Origin: Erwinia sp050410775
GTDB lineage: Bacteria > Pseudomonadota > Gammaproteobacteria > Enterobacterales > Enterobacteriaceae
DNA: 64,000 bases
Assembly: GCF_050410775.1 (NCBI RefSeq)
Contig: NZ_CP191229.1
Reading direction: 5' to 3' (one strand)
This document shows, in pieces, positions 24,765-34,373 of the stretch; within the stretch, counting starts at the first letter, position 1; each line of letters starts with the position of its first letter. The translations under genes were made by a program, and so were the position numbers. The notes under the pieces are model-generated. The model searched no databases. It was not told where the DNA came from and saw nothing but the letters and a program-made list of their open reading frames with translations.

Positions 24765-25871
24765 ATGCGTAAGATTATCCTTCAATTCGCTCTGCTTTTG
24801 CTGGCTGGCGTCAGCGCTCTGGCGCAGGCTGACCGCATCCGCGATCTGACCAGCGTAGGCGGCGTACGGGAAAACTCCCTGATCGGCTATGGCCTGGTTG
24901 TCGGACTGGATGGCTCCGGCGACCAGACCACCCAGACGCCCTTTACCACCCAGAGCCTGAACAACATGCTCTCCCAGCTGGGCATCACCGTGCCCGCTGG
25001 CACCAACATGCAGCTGAAAAACGTCGCGGCGGTAATGGTTACCGGCAAACTGCCCGCCTTTGGCCGTCAGGGGCAGGTAATTGATGTGGTGGTCTCCTCA
25101 ATGGGGAACGCCAAAAGCCTGCGCGGCGGTACGCTGCTGATGACCCCGCTGAAAGGCGTGGACAACCAGGTCTATGCGATGGCGCAGGGAAATATTCTGG
25201 TAGGCGGCGCATCCGCAGCCGCAGGCGGCAGCAGCGTGCAGGTTAACCAGGTGAACGGCGGGCGTATCACCGGCGGAGCGACCATTGAACGTGAGCTGCC
25301 GAATAACTTCGGCACCTCAGACACCATCAACCTGTTCCTTAACCAGGAAGATTTCAGTATGGCGCAGCGTATCAGCGATGCCATCAACAGCCGTAACGGC
25401 TACGGTTCGGCGCAGGCGCTTGACGGCAGAACGGTGCAGGTTCGCGTTTCGGCAAATGGGACCTCTCAGGTTCGCCTGCTGGCCGATATTCAGAATATCA
25501 ACGTCGCCATGCCGGTGCAGGATGCGAAAGTCATCATCAACTCCCGTACCGGTTCAGTGGTGATGAACCGTGAAGTTATGCTGAGCAGCTGCGCCATCGC
25601 CCAGGGCAACCTGTCGGTCACGGTTAACCAGCAGCAGAACGTGAGTCAGCCCGATACGCCGCTGGGCGGCGGCCAGACGGTGGTGACGCCTGAAACGCAA
25701 ATCGACCTGCGTCAGAGCGGGGGCGCGCTGCAAAGCGTGAGAGCCAGCGCCAACCTGAACAGCGTAGTCCGTGCGCTGAACGCGCTGGGCGCCACGCCGA
25801 TCGATCTGATGTCTATCCTGCAATCGATGGATAGCGCGGGCTGTCTGCACGCCAAACTGGAAATTATCTGA
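24765..25871 (+). CDS. flgI: Flagellar P-ring protein FlgI
   Basis: FlgI builds the periplasmic P ring around the rod, assisted by FlgA. The 368 residues have a Sec signal peptide (cleavage near LAQA/DRI), then the hallmark RIRDLTSVGGVRENSLIGYG and VVGLDGSGDQTTQTPFT. The sequence ends PIDLMSILQSMDSAGCLHA, with the pair of cysteines typical of enteric FlgI. The final base of its stop codon is the first base of flgJ (TGATG), so translation is coupled. Confidence 0.96.
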   Translation: MRKIILQFALLLLAGVSALAQADRIRDLTSVGGVRENSLIGYGLVVGLDGSGDQTTQTPFTTQSLNNMLSQLGITVPAGTNMQLKNVAAVMVTGKLPAFGRQGQVIDVVVSSMGNAKSLRGGTLLMTPLKGVDNQVYAMAQGNILVGGASAAAGGSSVQVNQVNGGRITGGATIERELPNNFGTSDTINLFLNQEDFSMAQRISDAINSRNGYGSAQALDGRTVQVRVSANGTSQVRLLADIQNINVAMPVQDAKVIINSRTGSVVMNREVMLSSCAIAQGNLSVTVNQQQNVSQPDTPLGGGQTVVTPETQIDLRQSGGALQSVRASANLNSVVRALNALGATPIDLMSILQSMDSAGCLHAKLEII

Positions 25872-26824
25872 TGAATACCCAATCTCTGATGGGCGCGGCC
25901 TATGACAGCCGCTCGCTTAACGACCTGAAGCGTCAGGCTGGCAACGATCCGAAAGCGCATGCTAAGGAAGTGGCAAAGCAGGTGGAAGGAATGTTCGTAC
26001 AGATGATGTTGAAAAGCATGCGTCAGGCGCTGCCGCAGGATGGCTTGCTGAGCACCGAACAGACGCGGCTTTATACCTCTATGTACGATCAGCAGATTGG
26101 GCAGCAGATCGCCTCTAAAGGGCTGGGCCTGGCCGATATGATGGTTAAACAGATGGCGCAGGCCGTACCGCCGGATGAAAAAGCGGGCACCGTGCCGATG
26201 ATGCTGGATAAAAACTTCATCAACACGCTGCCCCCGGTAGCGATGGCGATGGAAAGGGAGATGGAGCAGATTGTCCGCAAGGCCGTCCCGCGGCTGCCTT
26301 CGGCAGAGCAACCGCTGAGCGGTAGCAGCAGCGACTTTATCGCCCAGCTCTCTCAGCCAGCCAAAATGGTCAGCGCTGAAAGCGGCATACCTCATCACCT
26401 GATCCTTGCTCAGGCGGCGCTTGAGTCGGGCTGGGGACAGCGGCAGATCATGACCGAAGATGGTCGTCCAAGCCACAACCTGTTTGGCATCAAGGCCACC
26501 GGAAGCTGGCAGGGCAAAACGACGGAAATCACCACCACCGAATATGAAAACGGTGAGGCGAAAAAGGTGAAGGCCAAATTCCGCGTCTATGACTCCTATT
26601 TTGAAGCCCTGAACGATTACGTCAGCCTCATCACCAAAAACCCACGCTATGCGGCAGTGACCACCGCAGAGACGCCGGAGCAGGGCGCAAGAGCGTTACA
26701 GGCAGCGGGTTACGCTACCGATCCGAAATACGCGCAAAAACTGGTGGGGATGATTGAGCAGTTCAAAAATATGGGTGAAAAAGTAGTGAAGGCCTATACC
26801 CAGGATCTGGGTGATTTCTTCTGA
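25871..26824 (+). CDS. flgJ: Flagellar rod assembly protein and muramidase FlgJ
   Basis: FlgJ is the rod cap and peptidoglycan hydrolase that clears a path for the rod. It has 317 residues in two domains. The N-terminal rod-binding part (about 1-120) includes VEGMFVQMMLKSMRQALP. The C-terminal glucosaminidase domain (about 155-315) carries ILAQAALESGWGQR with the catalytic Glu, and later YFEALNDYVSLITKNPRYA. This two-domain form is typical of gamma- and betaproteobacteria. It is the last gene of the flgB operon; a sigma-28 promoter for flgK follows. Confidence 0.95.
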   Translation: MNTQSLMGAAYDSRSLNDLKRQAGNDPKAHAKEVAKQVEGMFVQMMLKSMRQALPQDGLLSTEQTRLYTSMYDQQIGQQIASKGLGLADMMVKQMAQAVPPDEKAGTVPMMLDKNFINTLPPVAMAMEREMEQIVRKAVPRLPSAEQPLSGSSSDFIAQLSQPAKMVSAESGIPHHLILAQAALESGWGQRQIMTEDGRPSHNLFGIKATGSWQGKTTEITTTEYENGEAKKVKAKFRVYDSYFEALNDYVSLITKNPRYAAVTTAETPEQGARALQAAGYATDPKYAQKLVGMIEQFKNMGEKVVKAYTQDLGDFF

Positions 26825-26832
26825 TTTTCCAC

Positions 26833-26859
26833 TCAAGTTTGTCACGTTTGAACCGATAA
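26833..26859 (+). promoter_or_regulatory. Sigma-28 (FliA) promoter of flgKL
   Basis: TCAAGTTT, 11 bases, then ACCGATAA closely match the FliA consensus TAAAGTTT-N11-GCCGATAA. The site lies between flgJ and flgK, 85 bases before the flgK start. Confidence 0.88.
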
Positions 26860-26943
26860 CTCATTCAGGCCGGACTCGCGTAAATCCGCTCCGGCAACCA
26901 TTTATGCCGGCCCGTGCTGTGTCAGGGTAAACAAGGAACCGAC

Positions 26944-28599
26944 ATGTCCAACTTAATTAATACCGCAATGAGTGGGCTGGGCGCTGCCCAGGCCGCGTTG
27001 AGCACCACCAGTAACAACATCAGCAACTACAACGTAGCGGGCTATTCCCGTCAGACCACGATTCTGGCCCAGGCTAACAGCACGCTAAGCGGCAATAATT
27101 ATTATGGTAACGGCGTGTCGGTTGCCAGCGTCAACCGCGAGTATGATTCCTTTATTACCAATCAGCTGCGCAGCGCCAGTACGCAGTCCAGCGCGCTGCA
27201 AACCCAGTACCAGCAGATTTCAAATATCGATGATATGTTCTCCAGCACCACAAACACGCTGTCGACGAACATTCAGGACTTTTTCAGCTCTATCCAGACG
27301 CTGGTCAGCAACGCCTCCGATCCCTCAGCCCGTCAGACGGTGCTGGGCAAGGCCGATGGTCTGGTAAACCAGTTTCAGGTGACCGATACCTATCTGCGCA
27401 ACCTGGATCGCAGCCTGAATACCTCGGTAACTTCTACCGTCGAGCAGATCAACGGATACGCTAAGCAGATCGCTAACGTCAATGAGCAGATCATTAAGCT
27501 GAAAGGCGCCGGGGCGGGCAGCGAACCTAACGATCTGATGGATCAGCGCGATCAGTTGGTCAACGAACTGAATAAGCTGGTGGGCGTTACCGTCAGTCAG
27601 CAGGACGGCGGCAGCTATAACATCAGCATGAGCAGCGGTATCTCGCTGGTGCAGGGCAGTGGCTATAGCCAGCTTGCCGCCGTACCGTCAAGCAGCGATC
27701 CGGGCCGTACCACTATTGCCACGGTTGACCCGACCAGCGGCAAAACAACGGAAATCCCGGAAAAACTGGTCACCAACGGTTCGCTTGGTGGGCTGCTCGC
27801 CTTCCGCACCGATCTGGACAATACCCGCAATCAGATCGGCCAGCTGGCGCTGGCGCTGGGTGACAGCTTTAACGCCCAGCATGAGGCCGGTTTTGACCTC
27901 GACGGCGATGCCGGCGAAGCTTTCTTTAATCTGGGAACAACGTCTGCCGTTTCGAATGCCAAAAATACCGGTACGGGATCGCTGAGCGTGGCGTGGACCG
28001 ATACCAGTAAAGTGCAGGCTTCCAACTATAACGTCACCTTTGACCAGGGCAGCGGCAGCTGGAACTTGACGCGCCTCTCCGATAACAGCAGCATTTCCGC
28101 GGCGGTGACCACGGAAAACGGCAAGCCCGTGCTGAGTTTTGATGGCCTGAAAGTGACCGTTGAGGGTACGCCTGCGGGGAAAGACAGCTTCCTGGTGAAG
28201 CCGGTTTCTGACGTTATTGTCGGAATGGGCGTCAATATCACCGATCAGGCTAAAGTTGCCGCTGCAGGTGCCGATGATGGTGTAAGCAACAACAACAATG
28301 CTCAGTCGCTGGTGAATCTGCAAACTAAGAAAGTGATCACCGGCAACAGTTCGCTGACCCAGGCCTACGCCAGCATGGTCGCCAACGTGGGTAACAAGAC
28401 CAGTAACCTGGAAACAACCGGCGCAACCCAGGATAAGGTTGTCACGCAGCTGACGAACCAGCAGCAGTCCGTTTCCGGCGTTAACCTGGATGAAGAATAT
28501 GGCAATCTGACGCGCTATCAGCAGTATTACACTGCCAATGCCAAGGTGCTTCAGACCGCCAGCACTATTTTCGATGCGCTGATCGGTGCAGTGAACTGA
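26944..28599 (+). CDS. flgK: Hook-filament junction protein FlgK (HAP1)
   Basis: FlgK joins hook and filament. The 551-residue protein starts SNLINTAMSGLGAAQAALST and has the junction signature NNISNYNVAGYSRQT. A variable middle region follows, and the C-terminal helix includes NLDEEYGNLTRYQQYYTANA with the usual terminal TIFDALIGAVN. The start at 26944 is preferred over 26914 because family members begin MSNLIN; AAGGAAC lies just upstream. It is exported with the help of FlgN and expressed late from the sigma-28 promoter at 26833. Confidence 0.96.
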   Translation: MSNLINTAMSGLGAAQAALSTTSNNISNYNVAGYSRQTTILAQANSTLSGNNYYGNGVSVASVNREYDSFITNQLRSASTQSSALQTQYQQISNIDDMFSSTTNTLSTNIQDFFSSIQTLVSNASDPSARQTVLGKADGLVNQFQVTDTYLRNLDRSLNTSVTSTVEQINGYAKQIANVNEQIIKLKGAGAGSEPNDLMDQRDQLVNELNKLVGVTVSQQDGGSYNISMSSGISLVQGSGYSQLAAVPSSSDPGRTTIATVDPTSGKTTEIPEKLVTNGSLGGLLAFRTDLDNTRNQIGQLALALGDSFNAQHEAGFDLDGDAGEAFFNLGTTSAVSNAKNTGTGSLSVAWTDTSKVQASNYNVTFDQGSGSWNLTRLSDNSSISAAVTTENGKPVLSFDGLKVTVEGTPAGKDSFLVKPVSDVIVGMGVNITDQAKVAAAGADDGVSNNNNAQSLVNLQTKKVITGNSSLTQAYASMVANVGNKTSNLETTGATQDKVVTQLTNQQQSVSGVNLDEEYGNLTRYQQYYTANAKVLQTASTIFDALIGAVN

Positions 28600-28620
28600 T
28601 AGCGGAATAAGGAAAACATC

Positions 28621-29592
28621 ATGCGTCTCAGCACTACCATGATTTATGACCAGCAAATGCGCGGCATCAGCAACTCGCAGGAAGGCTGGCTGAAAGTGGG
28701 CGAACAGCTCTCTTCAGGCAAACGCGTTGTAAATCCTTCTGATGACCCTGTTGCCGCGGCCCAGGCCGTGGTGCTGTCACAGGCGCAGGCGGAAACCGAC
28801 CAGTTCAAAACAGCCCGTAGCTTTGCTACCACGGCGGTTTCTCAGGAAGAGACAAACCTGACGCAGGTCGTCAGCGTGATTCAGGATGCGCAGACCGCCA
28901 TTGTTGCCGCTGCTAACGGTACGTTGTCTGATGATGACCGCGCCTCTTACGCCACCCAGCTGACAGGGCTGCGCGATCAGCTGCTGAACCTGGCTAACGC
29001 CACCGACGGCAACGGCCGCTATATGTTTGCCGGTTACAAATCCGACACGGCGCCTTTTGTTAAGGATGCCAACGGGGATGTGACGTATAACGGCGGAGAC
29101 ACCTCGATCAGCCAGAAAGTGGATGCTAACCGCACCATGGTGACCAGCCATACCGGCAAAGAGGTCTTTATGGCGATCACCAGCAATGCCGTGGCGGAGC
29201 CGAGTGGCAACCCGGCCGATAGTGAAAGCAGTCTGTTCGCCATGCTGAATAGCGCCATCACTTCCCTGAGCAAGCCGCTGGATAATGCCGATGACGCCAC
29301 TAAAGATGCCGAAGCGGCGGTGATTGATAAAACCAACCGTGGTCTGCGTAACTCGCTGAATAACGTTCTCAAAGTGCGCTCAGAGCTGGGTATCCAGCTG
29401 GATGAACTGGGCAAGCTGGACGCTAAAGGGGATAGCACCGAGCTGAATCAGAAGCTCCAGATGAGCGCGCTGGTAGACGCCGATGTGACCAGCACCATCT
29501 CCTCTTACACCATGCAGCAGACGGCGCTGCAGGCCTCCTACAAAGTCTTTAGTGATATGTCAGGCATGTCCCTGTTCAAACTGAATATGTAA
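28621..29592 (+). CDS. flgL: Hook-filament junction protein FlgL (HAP3)
   Basis: FlgL lies between FlgK and the flagellin filament. The 323-residue product begins MRLSTTMIYDQQMRGISNSQ. It has flagellin-like N- and C-terminal helices (SSGKRVVNPSDDPVAAAQAV; DADVTSTISSYTMQQTALQ) that form the coiled-coil core, and a beta-rich middle. It is cotranscribed with flgK (21-base gap) and followed by a strong terminator that closes the flagellar block. Confidence 0.96.
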   Translation: MRLSTTMIYDQQMRGISNSQEGWLKVGEQLSSGKRVVNPSDDPVAAAQAVVLSQAQAETDQFKTARSFATTAVSQEETNLTQVVSVIQDAQTAIVAAANGTLSDDDRASYATQLTGLRDQLLNLANATDGNGRYMFAGYKSDTAPFVKDANGDVTYNGGDTSISQKVDANRTMVTSHTGKEVFMAITSNAVAEPSGNPADSESSLFAMLNSAITSLSKPLDNADDATKDAEAAVIDKTNRGLRNSLNNVLKVRSELGIQLDELGKLDAKGDSTELNQKLQMSALVDADVTSTISSYTMQQTALQASYKVFSDMSGMSLFKLNM

Positions 29593-29638
29593 TGTTGTTT
29601 TATTTTGGGCGCGCTTAAACCGGGTGCGTTCAGTTTCT

Positions 29639-29680
29639 CCCGCGATCGGCGCTAACCTTCCGATCGCGGGATTTTTTTTC
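29639..29680 (+). terminator. Terminator after flgKL
   Basis: A perfect 11-bp stem (29639-29649 with 29660-29670) with a 10-nt loop is followed by eight consecutive T residues. Confidence 0.93.
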
Positions 29681-30255
29681 CGGTTCGTTCTGCCTTACCT
29701 TTTCCTTCCGGACTTCCTACCGCTTTATGCCTCCAAAAATACGCCAGGATAAACCTCAGTGAACTTCACGCCTGCGGCATTGCAAAACTTCGTCTCTCCA
29801 AAAGCTTCGTCCAGAACAGCGGCCAGCGGTTAAACAAACGCTGATTCATCAGAAGCCATCAGCCCACAGCAATCGCTGCGTGAACGGTAGTGACAGAGAT
29901 CAGGCCCGGTTAACAAACGAGGATACCGGGCGCAAAAGCCTGTCCTGGCGCGCACAAAACCCGCCAAAACCAGAAGTCACTTCAGCCCGGTTCTGGCCAG
30001 AGAACAGCAGATAATTATCGCCACGATCGGCGCTGCTTCAGCGCTCCTCGCCGTCCGGTAAAATCAGGAGAGACCTGACCGGCGGAATTGGTCATGACGA
30101 CACCCCGAGCAGGCTCAGGCGTTCGATCCTTGCATCCTTACCTGCACGAAGGCGGATACGGATGTAAGGCCTGGGACAGCGCCCGGATAGCTCAGGTTTC
30201 AGTAAATGAATGAGGGAATACAGCAAGAGATGGGAGGGGAGCTTTGGGCTGAGGA
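29681..30255. other. Gene-free region between flgL and rne terminators
   Basis: About 575 bases lie between two terminators, with no open frame over about 60 codons that resembles a protein, apart from a frame at 30210-30599 that runs into the rne 3' end. I recognise no RNA gene, repeat or mobile-element remnant. Composition is similar to the surroundings. It may be decayed sequence or an unannotated RNA locus; nothing visible supports either. Confidence 0.5.
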
Positions 30256-30292
30256 ATAAAAAAAAGCCCCGGTCAGATGAGCGGGGCTTTCA
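30256..30292 (-). terminator. Terminator after rne
   Basis: On the minus strand AAAGCCCCG and CGGGGCTTT arms are followed by a run of eight T residues, 17 bases beyond the rne stop. Confidence 0.92.
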
Positions 30293-30308
30293 TTCAGCTT
30301 TCGGACGA

Positions 30309-33300
30309 CTATGGACGCGTAGCCGGTGCTGTCGCCTGATGGGTTGCCGCGTGACCGCCTGCGGAACCTTTGCCTTCAAAAATGAAGTCAGGACGTACCC
30401 AGTCACTGCCGCGCGCCGGTTCTGGCTGATAATCTGGCGCAGGCGCTTTGGTCATCGGTGCCGTGGCATGATGTTTATAAGCGGGCTGAGCCGTCGTGCT
30501 GGTGACCTCTGCCGCCACAGGCGCTACGGACGCTGCTACCGGCGCGGGTGCAGCCGCAGCTGCCGTCGCTGGCGTAGCAGGAACCGCTGCCGGTGCTGAT
30601 GCCGCTGCTGACGTAGCAGGGGTTACAGCAGGCGCCTGAGCCGGTTCAGCTGGCGCAGCAGCAGGCGCTGGTGCCTGAGTTGGTTCAGCTGGCGCAGCAG
30701 CAGGCGCTGGTGCCTGAGTTGGTTCAGCTGGCGCAGCAGCAGATGCTGGTGCCTGAGTTGGTTCAGCTGGCGCAGCAGCAGATGCTGGTGCCTGAGTTGG
30801 TTCAGCTGGCACTACAGCAGAGGCAGAAACCGGCGCTGACTCAGCGTAAGCGGGGACAGCAGCAGGCGCTGAAGCGGTCACTGGCTCATCACGGGCCGGA
30901 ACAGGTGCATGAGGTTCACTGGTCACCACTGGCTCATCCGTCACTACCGGCGCTTTCAGCACATCCTCAACCTGCTTTTCGATCTCTTCGCTGACATCTG
31001 AAGCATTAACGGCGGCAGGCTGCTGGGGCTGTTGCGCAGAAGCAGGCTCTTCAGCCAGTTTCGCTTCTTCAACGAGCTCTTTCACATCCTCAACGAAAGC
31101 GTTGTCAGCATGAGCCTCATCAGCAGGCTGCGCCTGTTCTGCTGTGGCATCGGCAACGGCTTCATCAGCGGCGGAAATAACGGCAGGTTCTTCATTCACC
31201 GGAACGTCGATTGCCTCCGTTTCTTTCGCATCAACCGGCGTTACCGCCGGCTGGCTTTCCGGCTGAGGCTCTGCCATATGCACCGGCTGAGCCTCGCTCT
31301 GCTGCGCATCAGCGGGCATTGCGTTGGCTGCGGCGGCAACGGCTACGGCATCAGCCGTATCTTCATGGCCATAATCCGGCACCACTGACTGTTCAGGCTC
31401 AGCATGCTCATCAGCGGCCTGGGCCACAGGATAGGTGATCCAGACTTTACCTGAAGCCATTTCCGGTGAGGCAGCGGCAAAGGTCAGCGGCATCGGCGAC
31501 TGGTTCGGATAACGCTCATCGCGATAGCGACGACGGCGCTGGCCGCTTACGCGCAGGTGACGAGGCGAACGACGTGAGCGACGCGGCATACTGTTGCTTT
31601 CACGCTCTTCGCTTTCCCCCAGACCAGCGACATTCTCCGTAGCGGCCGGTAAGGCTTCGGCGGTTTCAGCAGCAGAAGGCTCTTGCGGTTCAAACGCACG
31701 GGCGGCCGTCTGCTCTGCCGTTTCAATACGCACCTTCTGGTCCAGCTGACGAGGTTTACGGCGCGGCATGACCTGAACGGTCTCTTCACCGGCTACCGCA
31801 ATCTCTTCAGCGGCGACCACTTCTGGCTGCTTCTCTTCCTGCACGACAGGGCGTTCCTGACGGCGGCGAGTGCGGTCGTTGCGTTCACGACGAGGCTGCT
31901 GCTCACTGCGCGCCTCTTCACTCACTGGCTGCTGATCGTCCACAACCTCAACCGGCGCGACGTTGTTGCGCTTGTTACGGCGGTTATCTTCACGACCTTC
32001 CGCTGGGTTGGCGTCGCGCACCATACGCTCATTACGGTTGTTGTTGCGGTCGTTACGCTCAGGGCGGTCGCTGCGTTCAGGGCGGTCGTTGCGTTCAGGA
32101 CGGTCGTTACGCTCATTGCGATCGGTACGTTCGCTACGTTCGTTAGTACGCTCGTTACGCTCCTTATTGCGATCGTTACGATCCCCGTTGCGCTCACTGC
32201 GATCGCCGTAGCGCTCACCGCTGCGGTCGCGACGGTTGTTGTTCTGACGACGGTTGTTGCGGCGCTCGCCACGCGGTGCGGCGGCAGGGGCTTCGGCCAC
32301 GGTTTCTTCAACCACAGGCTGAGGTTCTGCAACCGGTGCTTTCTCTTCACCCGCAAACATCTTCTTCAGACCGCGAACGAAACGACCCAACAAGCCGGAC
32401 GTTGCTTCGGCAGCAGGCGCTTTTGCCGGCGCCTCAGGGGCTGGCGCTGGCGCTGGTGCAGCGGCGGGTTCCTGATGCGCCGGTGGAGCGTCAGGCATAA
32501 CGAAGGCGGCCAGCGCCGGCTGTTCAGGGCGTTTGCGTTCAGCATGCTCCTCTTCAGAAGGCAGAGCCATTTCGGCCTCATGCAGCTTCGGCAGGTGATA
32601 GCTGAGCGTCTGGGTCTCTTCGCCGGTGCGCACGCGCAGTACGGAGTAGTGCGGGGTTTCCATCTGATCGTTTGGCACGATAATCGCCCGCACGCCACCC
32701 TGGCGCTTCTCAATGGCGCTTACCGCTTCACGTTTTTCATTGAGCAGGTAAGAGGCAATCTGCACCGGCACAATGGCGTGGACTTCTTTGGTGTTCTCCT
32801 TCAGCGCTTCTTCTTCAATCAGGCGCAGAATAGAGAGCGACAGCGATTCGTTATCACGGATGGTACCGGTGCCGCTACAGCGTGGGCAGACGTGATGGCT
32901 GGACTCGCCCAGCGACGGGCTCAGGCGCTGGCGGGACATCTCCAGCAGGCCGAAGCGAGAAATATGGCTGATCTGGATACGGGCGCGATCCTGGCGGACA
33001 GCTTCACGCAGACGGTTTTCCACGGCGCGCTGATGACGAACCGGCGTCATATCGATAAAGTCGATAACGATCAGGCCGCCGAGATCGCGCAGGCGCAGCT
33101 GGCGGGCAATCTCATCGGCGGCTTCCAGGTTGGTATTGAATGCCGTCTCTTCGATATCGCCGCCGCGCGTGGCGCGGGCGGAGTTGATATCAATCGCGGT
33201 CAGCGCTTCGGTGGAGTCGATAACGATCGAACCGCCGGAAGGGAGGCGAACTTCACGCTGGAAGGCGGATTCAATCTGGGACTCAATCTGATAGTGGCTG

Positions 33301-34097
33301 AAGAGCGGGATTTCACCGGTGTAGAGCTTAATTTTGCTGCTAAAGTCCGGACGGCCCAGCGCCGCGATATGCTGACGAGCCAGCTCCAGCACTTTAGGGT
33401 TATCGATCAGAATCTCACCGATATCCTGGCGAAGATAGTCGCGGAACGCGCGCACAATGACGTTACTTTCCTGATGGATCAGGAAAGGTGCCGGGCGGTT
33501 TTCGGCCGCTTTCTTGATCGCTTCCCAGTGCTTCATGCGGAAGCTTAAATCCCACTGCAGCGCTTCGGCGGATTTGCCTACGCCGGCGGTACGGACAATC
33601 AGTCCCATGCCATCCGGCAGTTCCAGCGACGAGAGGGCTTCTTTCAGCTCGGTACGATCGTCACCTTCAATACGGCGTGAAATACCGCCGGCGCGCGGGT
33701 TGTTTGGCATCAGTACCAGATAGCTGCCCGCCAGGCTGATAAAGGTGGTTAAGGCCGCGCCTTTATTTCCACGCTCTTCTTTATCAATCTGAACGATAAC
33801 TTCCTGACCTTCACGCAGCACGTCTTTAATATTCGGGCGGCCATGTGAGGAGTAATTGCTGGGAAAGTATTCGCGGGAGATTTCTTTCAGGGGGAGGAAA
33901 CCGTGCCTTTCAGCGCCGTAATCAACGAAAGCCGCTTCAAGACTGGGTTCAATACGGGTGATTTTGCCTTTATAGATGTTGGCCTTCTTCTGCTCATGCC
34001 CCGGGCTTTCAATATCCAGGTCATACAGACGCTGTCCATCCACAAGGGCGACGCGCAACTCCTCCTGTTGAGTTGCGTTTATCAACATTCTTTTCAT
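30309..34097 (-). CDS. rne: Ribonuclease E
   Basis: RNase E is the essential endoribonuclease of mRNA decay and of rRNA/tRNA processing, and the scaffold of the degradosome at the inner membrane. The 1262-residue protein matches E. coli almost without gaps over the first 500 residues: S1 domain, 5'-sensor, DNase I-like region with D303 and D346, and the zinc-link CPRCSGTG (about 404-411). The C-terminal half has an amphipathic membrane-binding segment (LLGRFVRGLKKMFAG), an arginine-rich RNA-binding region with NDRPER-type repeats, the PRRSRRSPRHLRVSGQRRRR block, and a long Ala/Pro/Glu tail. That tail holds five copies of a 13-residue repeat and makes the protein about 200 residues longer than E. 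coli Rne. It ends with the PNPase-binding-like segment DWVRPDFIFEGKGSAGGH. Confidence 0.97.
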   Translation of the reverse strand: MKRMLINATQQEELRVALVDGQRLYDLDIESPGHEQKKANIYKGKITRIEPSLEAAFVDYGAERHGFLPLKEISREYFPSNYSSHGRPNIKDVLREGQEVIVQIDKEERGNKGAALTTFISLAGSYLVLMPNNPRAGGISRRIEGDDRTELKEALSSLELPDGMGLIVRTAGVGKSAEALQWDLSFRMKHWEAIKKAAENRPAPFLIHQESNVIVRAFRDYLRQDIGEILIDNPKVLELARQHIAALGRPDFSSKIKLYTGEIPLFSHYQIESQIESAFQREVRLPSGGSIVIDSTEALTAIDINSARATRGGDIEETAFNTNLEAADEIARQLRLRDLGGLIVIDFIDMTPVRHQRAVENRLREAVRQDRARIQISHISRFGLLEMSRQRLSPSLGESSHHVCPRCSGTGTIRDNESLSLSILRLIEEEALKENTKEVHAIVPVQIASYLLNEKREAVSAIEKRQGGVRAIIVPNDQMETPHYSVLRVRTGEETQTLSYHLPKLHEAEMALPSEEEHAERKRPEQPALAAFVMPDAPPAHQEPAAAPAPAPAPEAPAKAPAAEATSGLLGRFVRGLKKMFAGEEKAPVAEPQPVVEETVAEAPAAAPRGERRNNRRQNNNRRDRSGERYGDRSERNGDRNDRNKERNERTNERSERTDRNERNDRPERNDRPERSDRPERNDRNNNRNERMVRDANPAEGREDNRRNKRNNVAPVEVVDDQQPVSEEARSEQQPRRERNDRTRRRQERPVVQEEKQPEVVAAEEIAVAGEETVQVMPRRKPRQLDQKVRIETAEQTAARAFEPQEPSAAETAEALPAATENVAGLGESEERESNSMPRRSRRSPRHLRVSGQRRRRYRDERYPNQSPMPLTFAAASPEMASGKVWITYPVAQAADEHAEPEQSVVPDYGHEDTADAVAVAAAANAMPADAQQSEAQPVHMAEPQPESQPAVTPVDAKETEAIDVPVNEEPAVISAADEAVADATAEQAQPADEAHADNAFVEDVKELVEEAKLAEEPASAQQPQQPAAVNASDVSEEIEKQVEDVLKAPVVTDEPVVTSEPHAPVPARDEPVTASAPAAVPAYAESAPVSASAVVPAEPTQAPASAAAPAEPTQAPASAAAPAEPTQAPAPAAAPAEPTQAPAPAAAPAEPAQAPAVTPATSAAASAPAAVPATPATAAAAAPAPVAASVAPVAAEVTSTTAQPAYKHHATAPMTKAPAPDYQPEPARGSDWVRPDFIFEGKGSAGGHAATHQATAPATRP
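30643..30812. repeat. 39-bp tandem repeat inside rne
   Basis: The sequence starting GGTTCAGCTGGC recurs at 30643, 30682, 30721, 30760 and 30799, an exact 39-base period. In the rne frame it encodes the 13-residue unit AAPAEPTQAPASA and close variants. The last copy (30799) diverges after its first bases. Confidence 0.92.
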
Positions 34098-34373
34098 CGT
34101 AACTTACTCATTATTCTTACATTAGTGACAAAGCTACGGGCAATAGTAACGCTGGACGCGATCTCACCGATGGCCCCGTGTCTCATCGCAAAGCCGTCAA
34201 CCTCCCGGTTGTCGCCTGCTCAGGGGCGCAAAATCTCGGCAGCCTGTTTCACATTAGGAAAAACAGCGCTTTTAAATTAAAGAGGGGAGCCGCCAGTGTA
34301 AACCTGAGTGAACCAATCCCGTCTTGTCGTCCAGGCCGCAACCCGCAGCCCGCTAAATGCCTGATTACCTAAA
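34098..34373 (-). ncRNA. rne 5' leader with autoregulatory element (rne5)
   Basis: The sequence upstream of rne on the minus strand closely follows the known E. coli rne 5' UTR. It contains the hp2/hp3 region with GCTGCGGGTTGCGGCCTGG and the downstream GGGAGGTTGACGGC, and ends TAATGAGTAAGTTACG before the ATG. In E. coli this leader lets RNase E cut its own mRNA and so control its level. The conservation of a long non-coding stretch next to rne supports the same role here. The 5' boundary is approximate; the promoter should lie near 34440-34480. Confidence 0.8.

Noticed and set aside
30210..30599. 129-codon plus-strand frame over the rne 3' end
   Set aside because: It crosses the rne terminator and is antisense to rne; composition is that of the Ala/Pro repeat region.
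31960..32220. CRISPR-like short repeats (GGTCGTTGCGTTC type)
   Set aside because: These encode the Arg/Asn/Asp/Glu-rich RNA-binding region of RNase E with NDRPER-like units; spacing is irregular and there are no spacers.
31683..33548. 621-codon open frame on the plus strand
   Set aside because: It lies wholly antisense to the conserved rne coding sequence; its length comes from the GC-biased codon use and repeats of rne.
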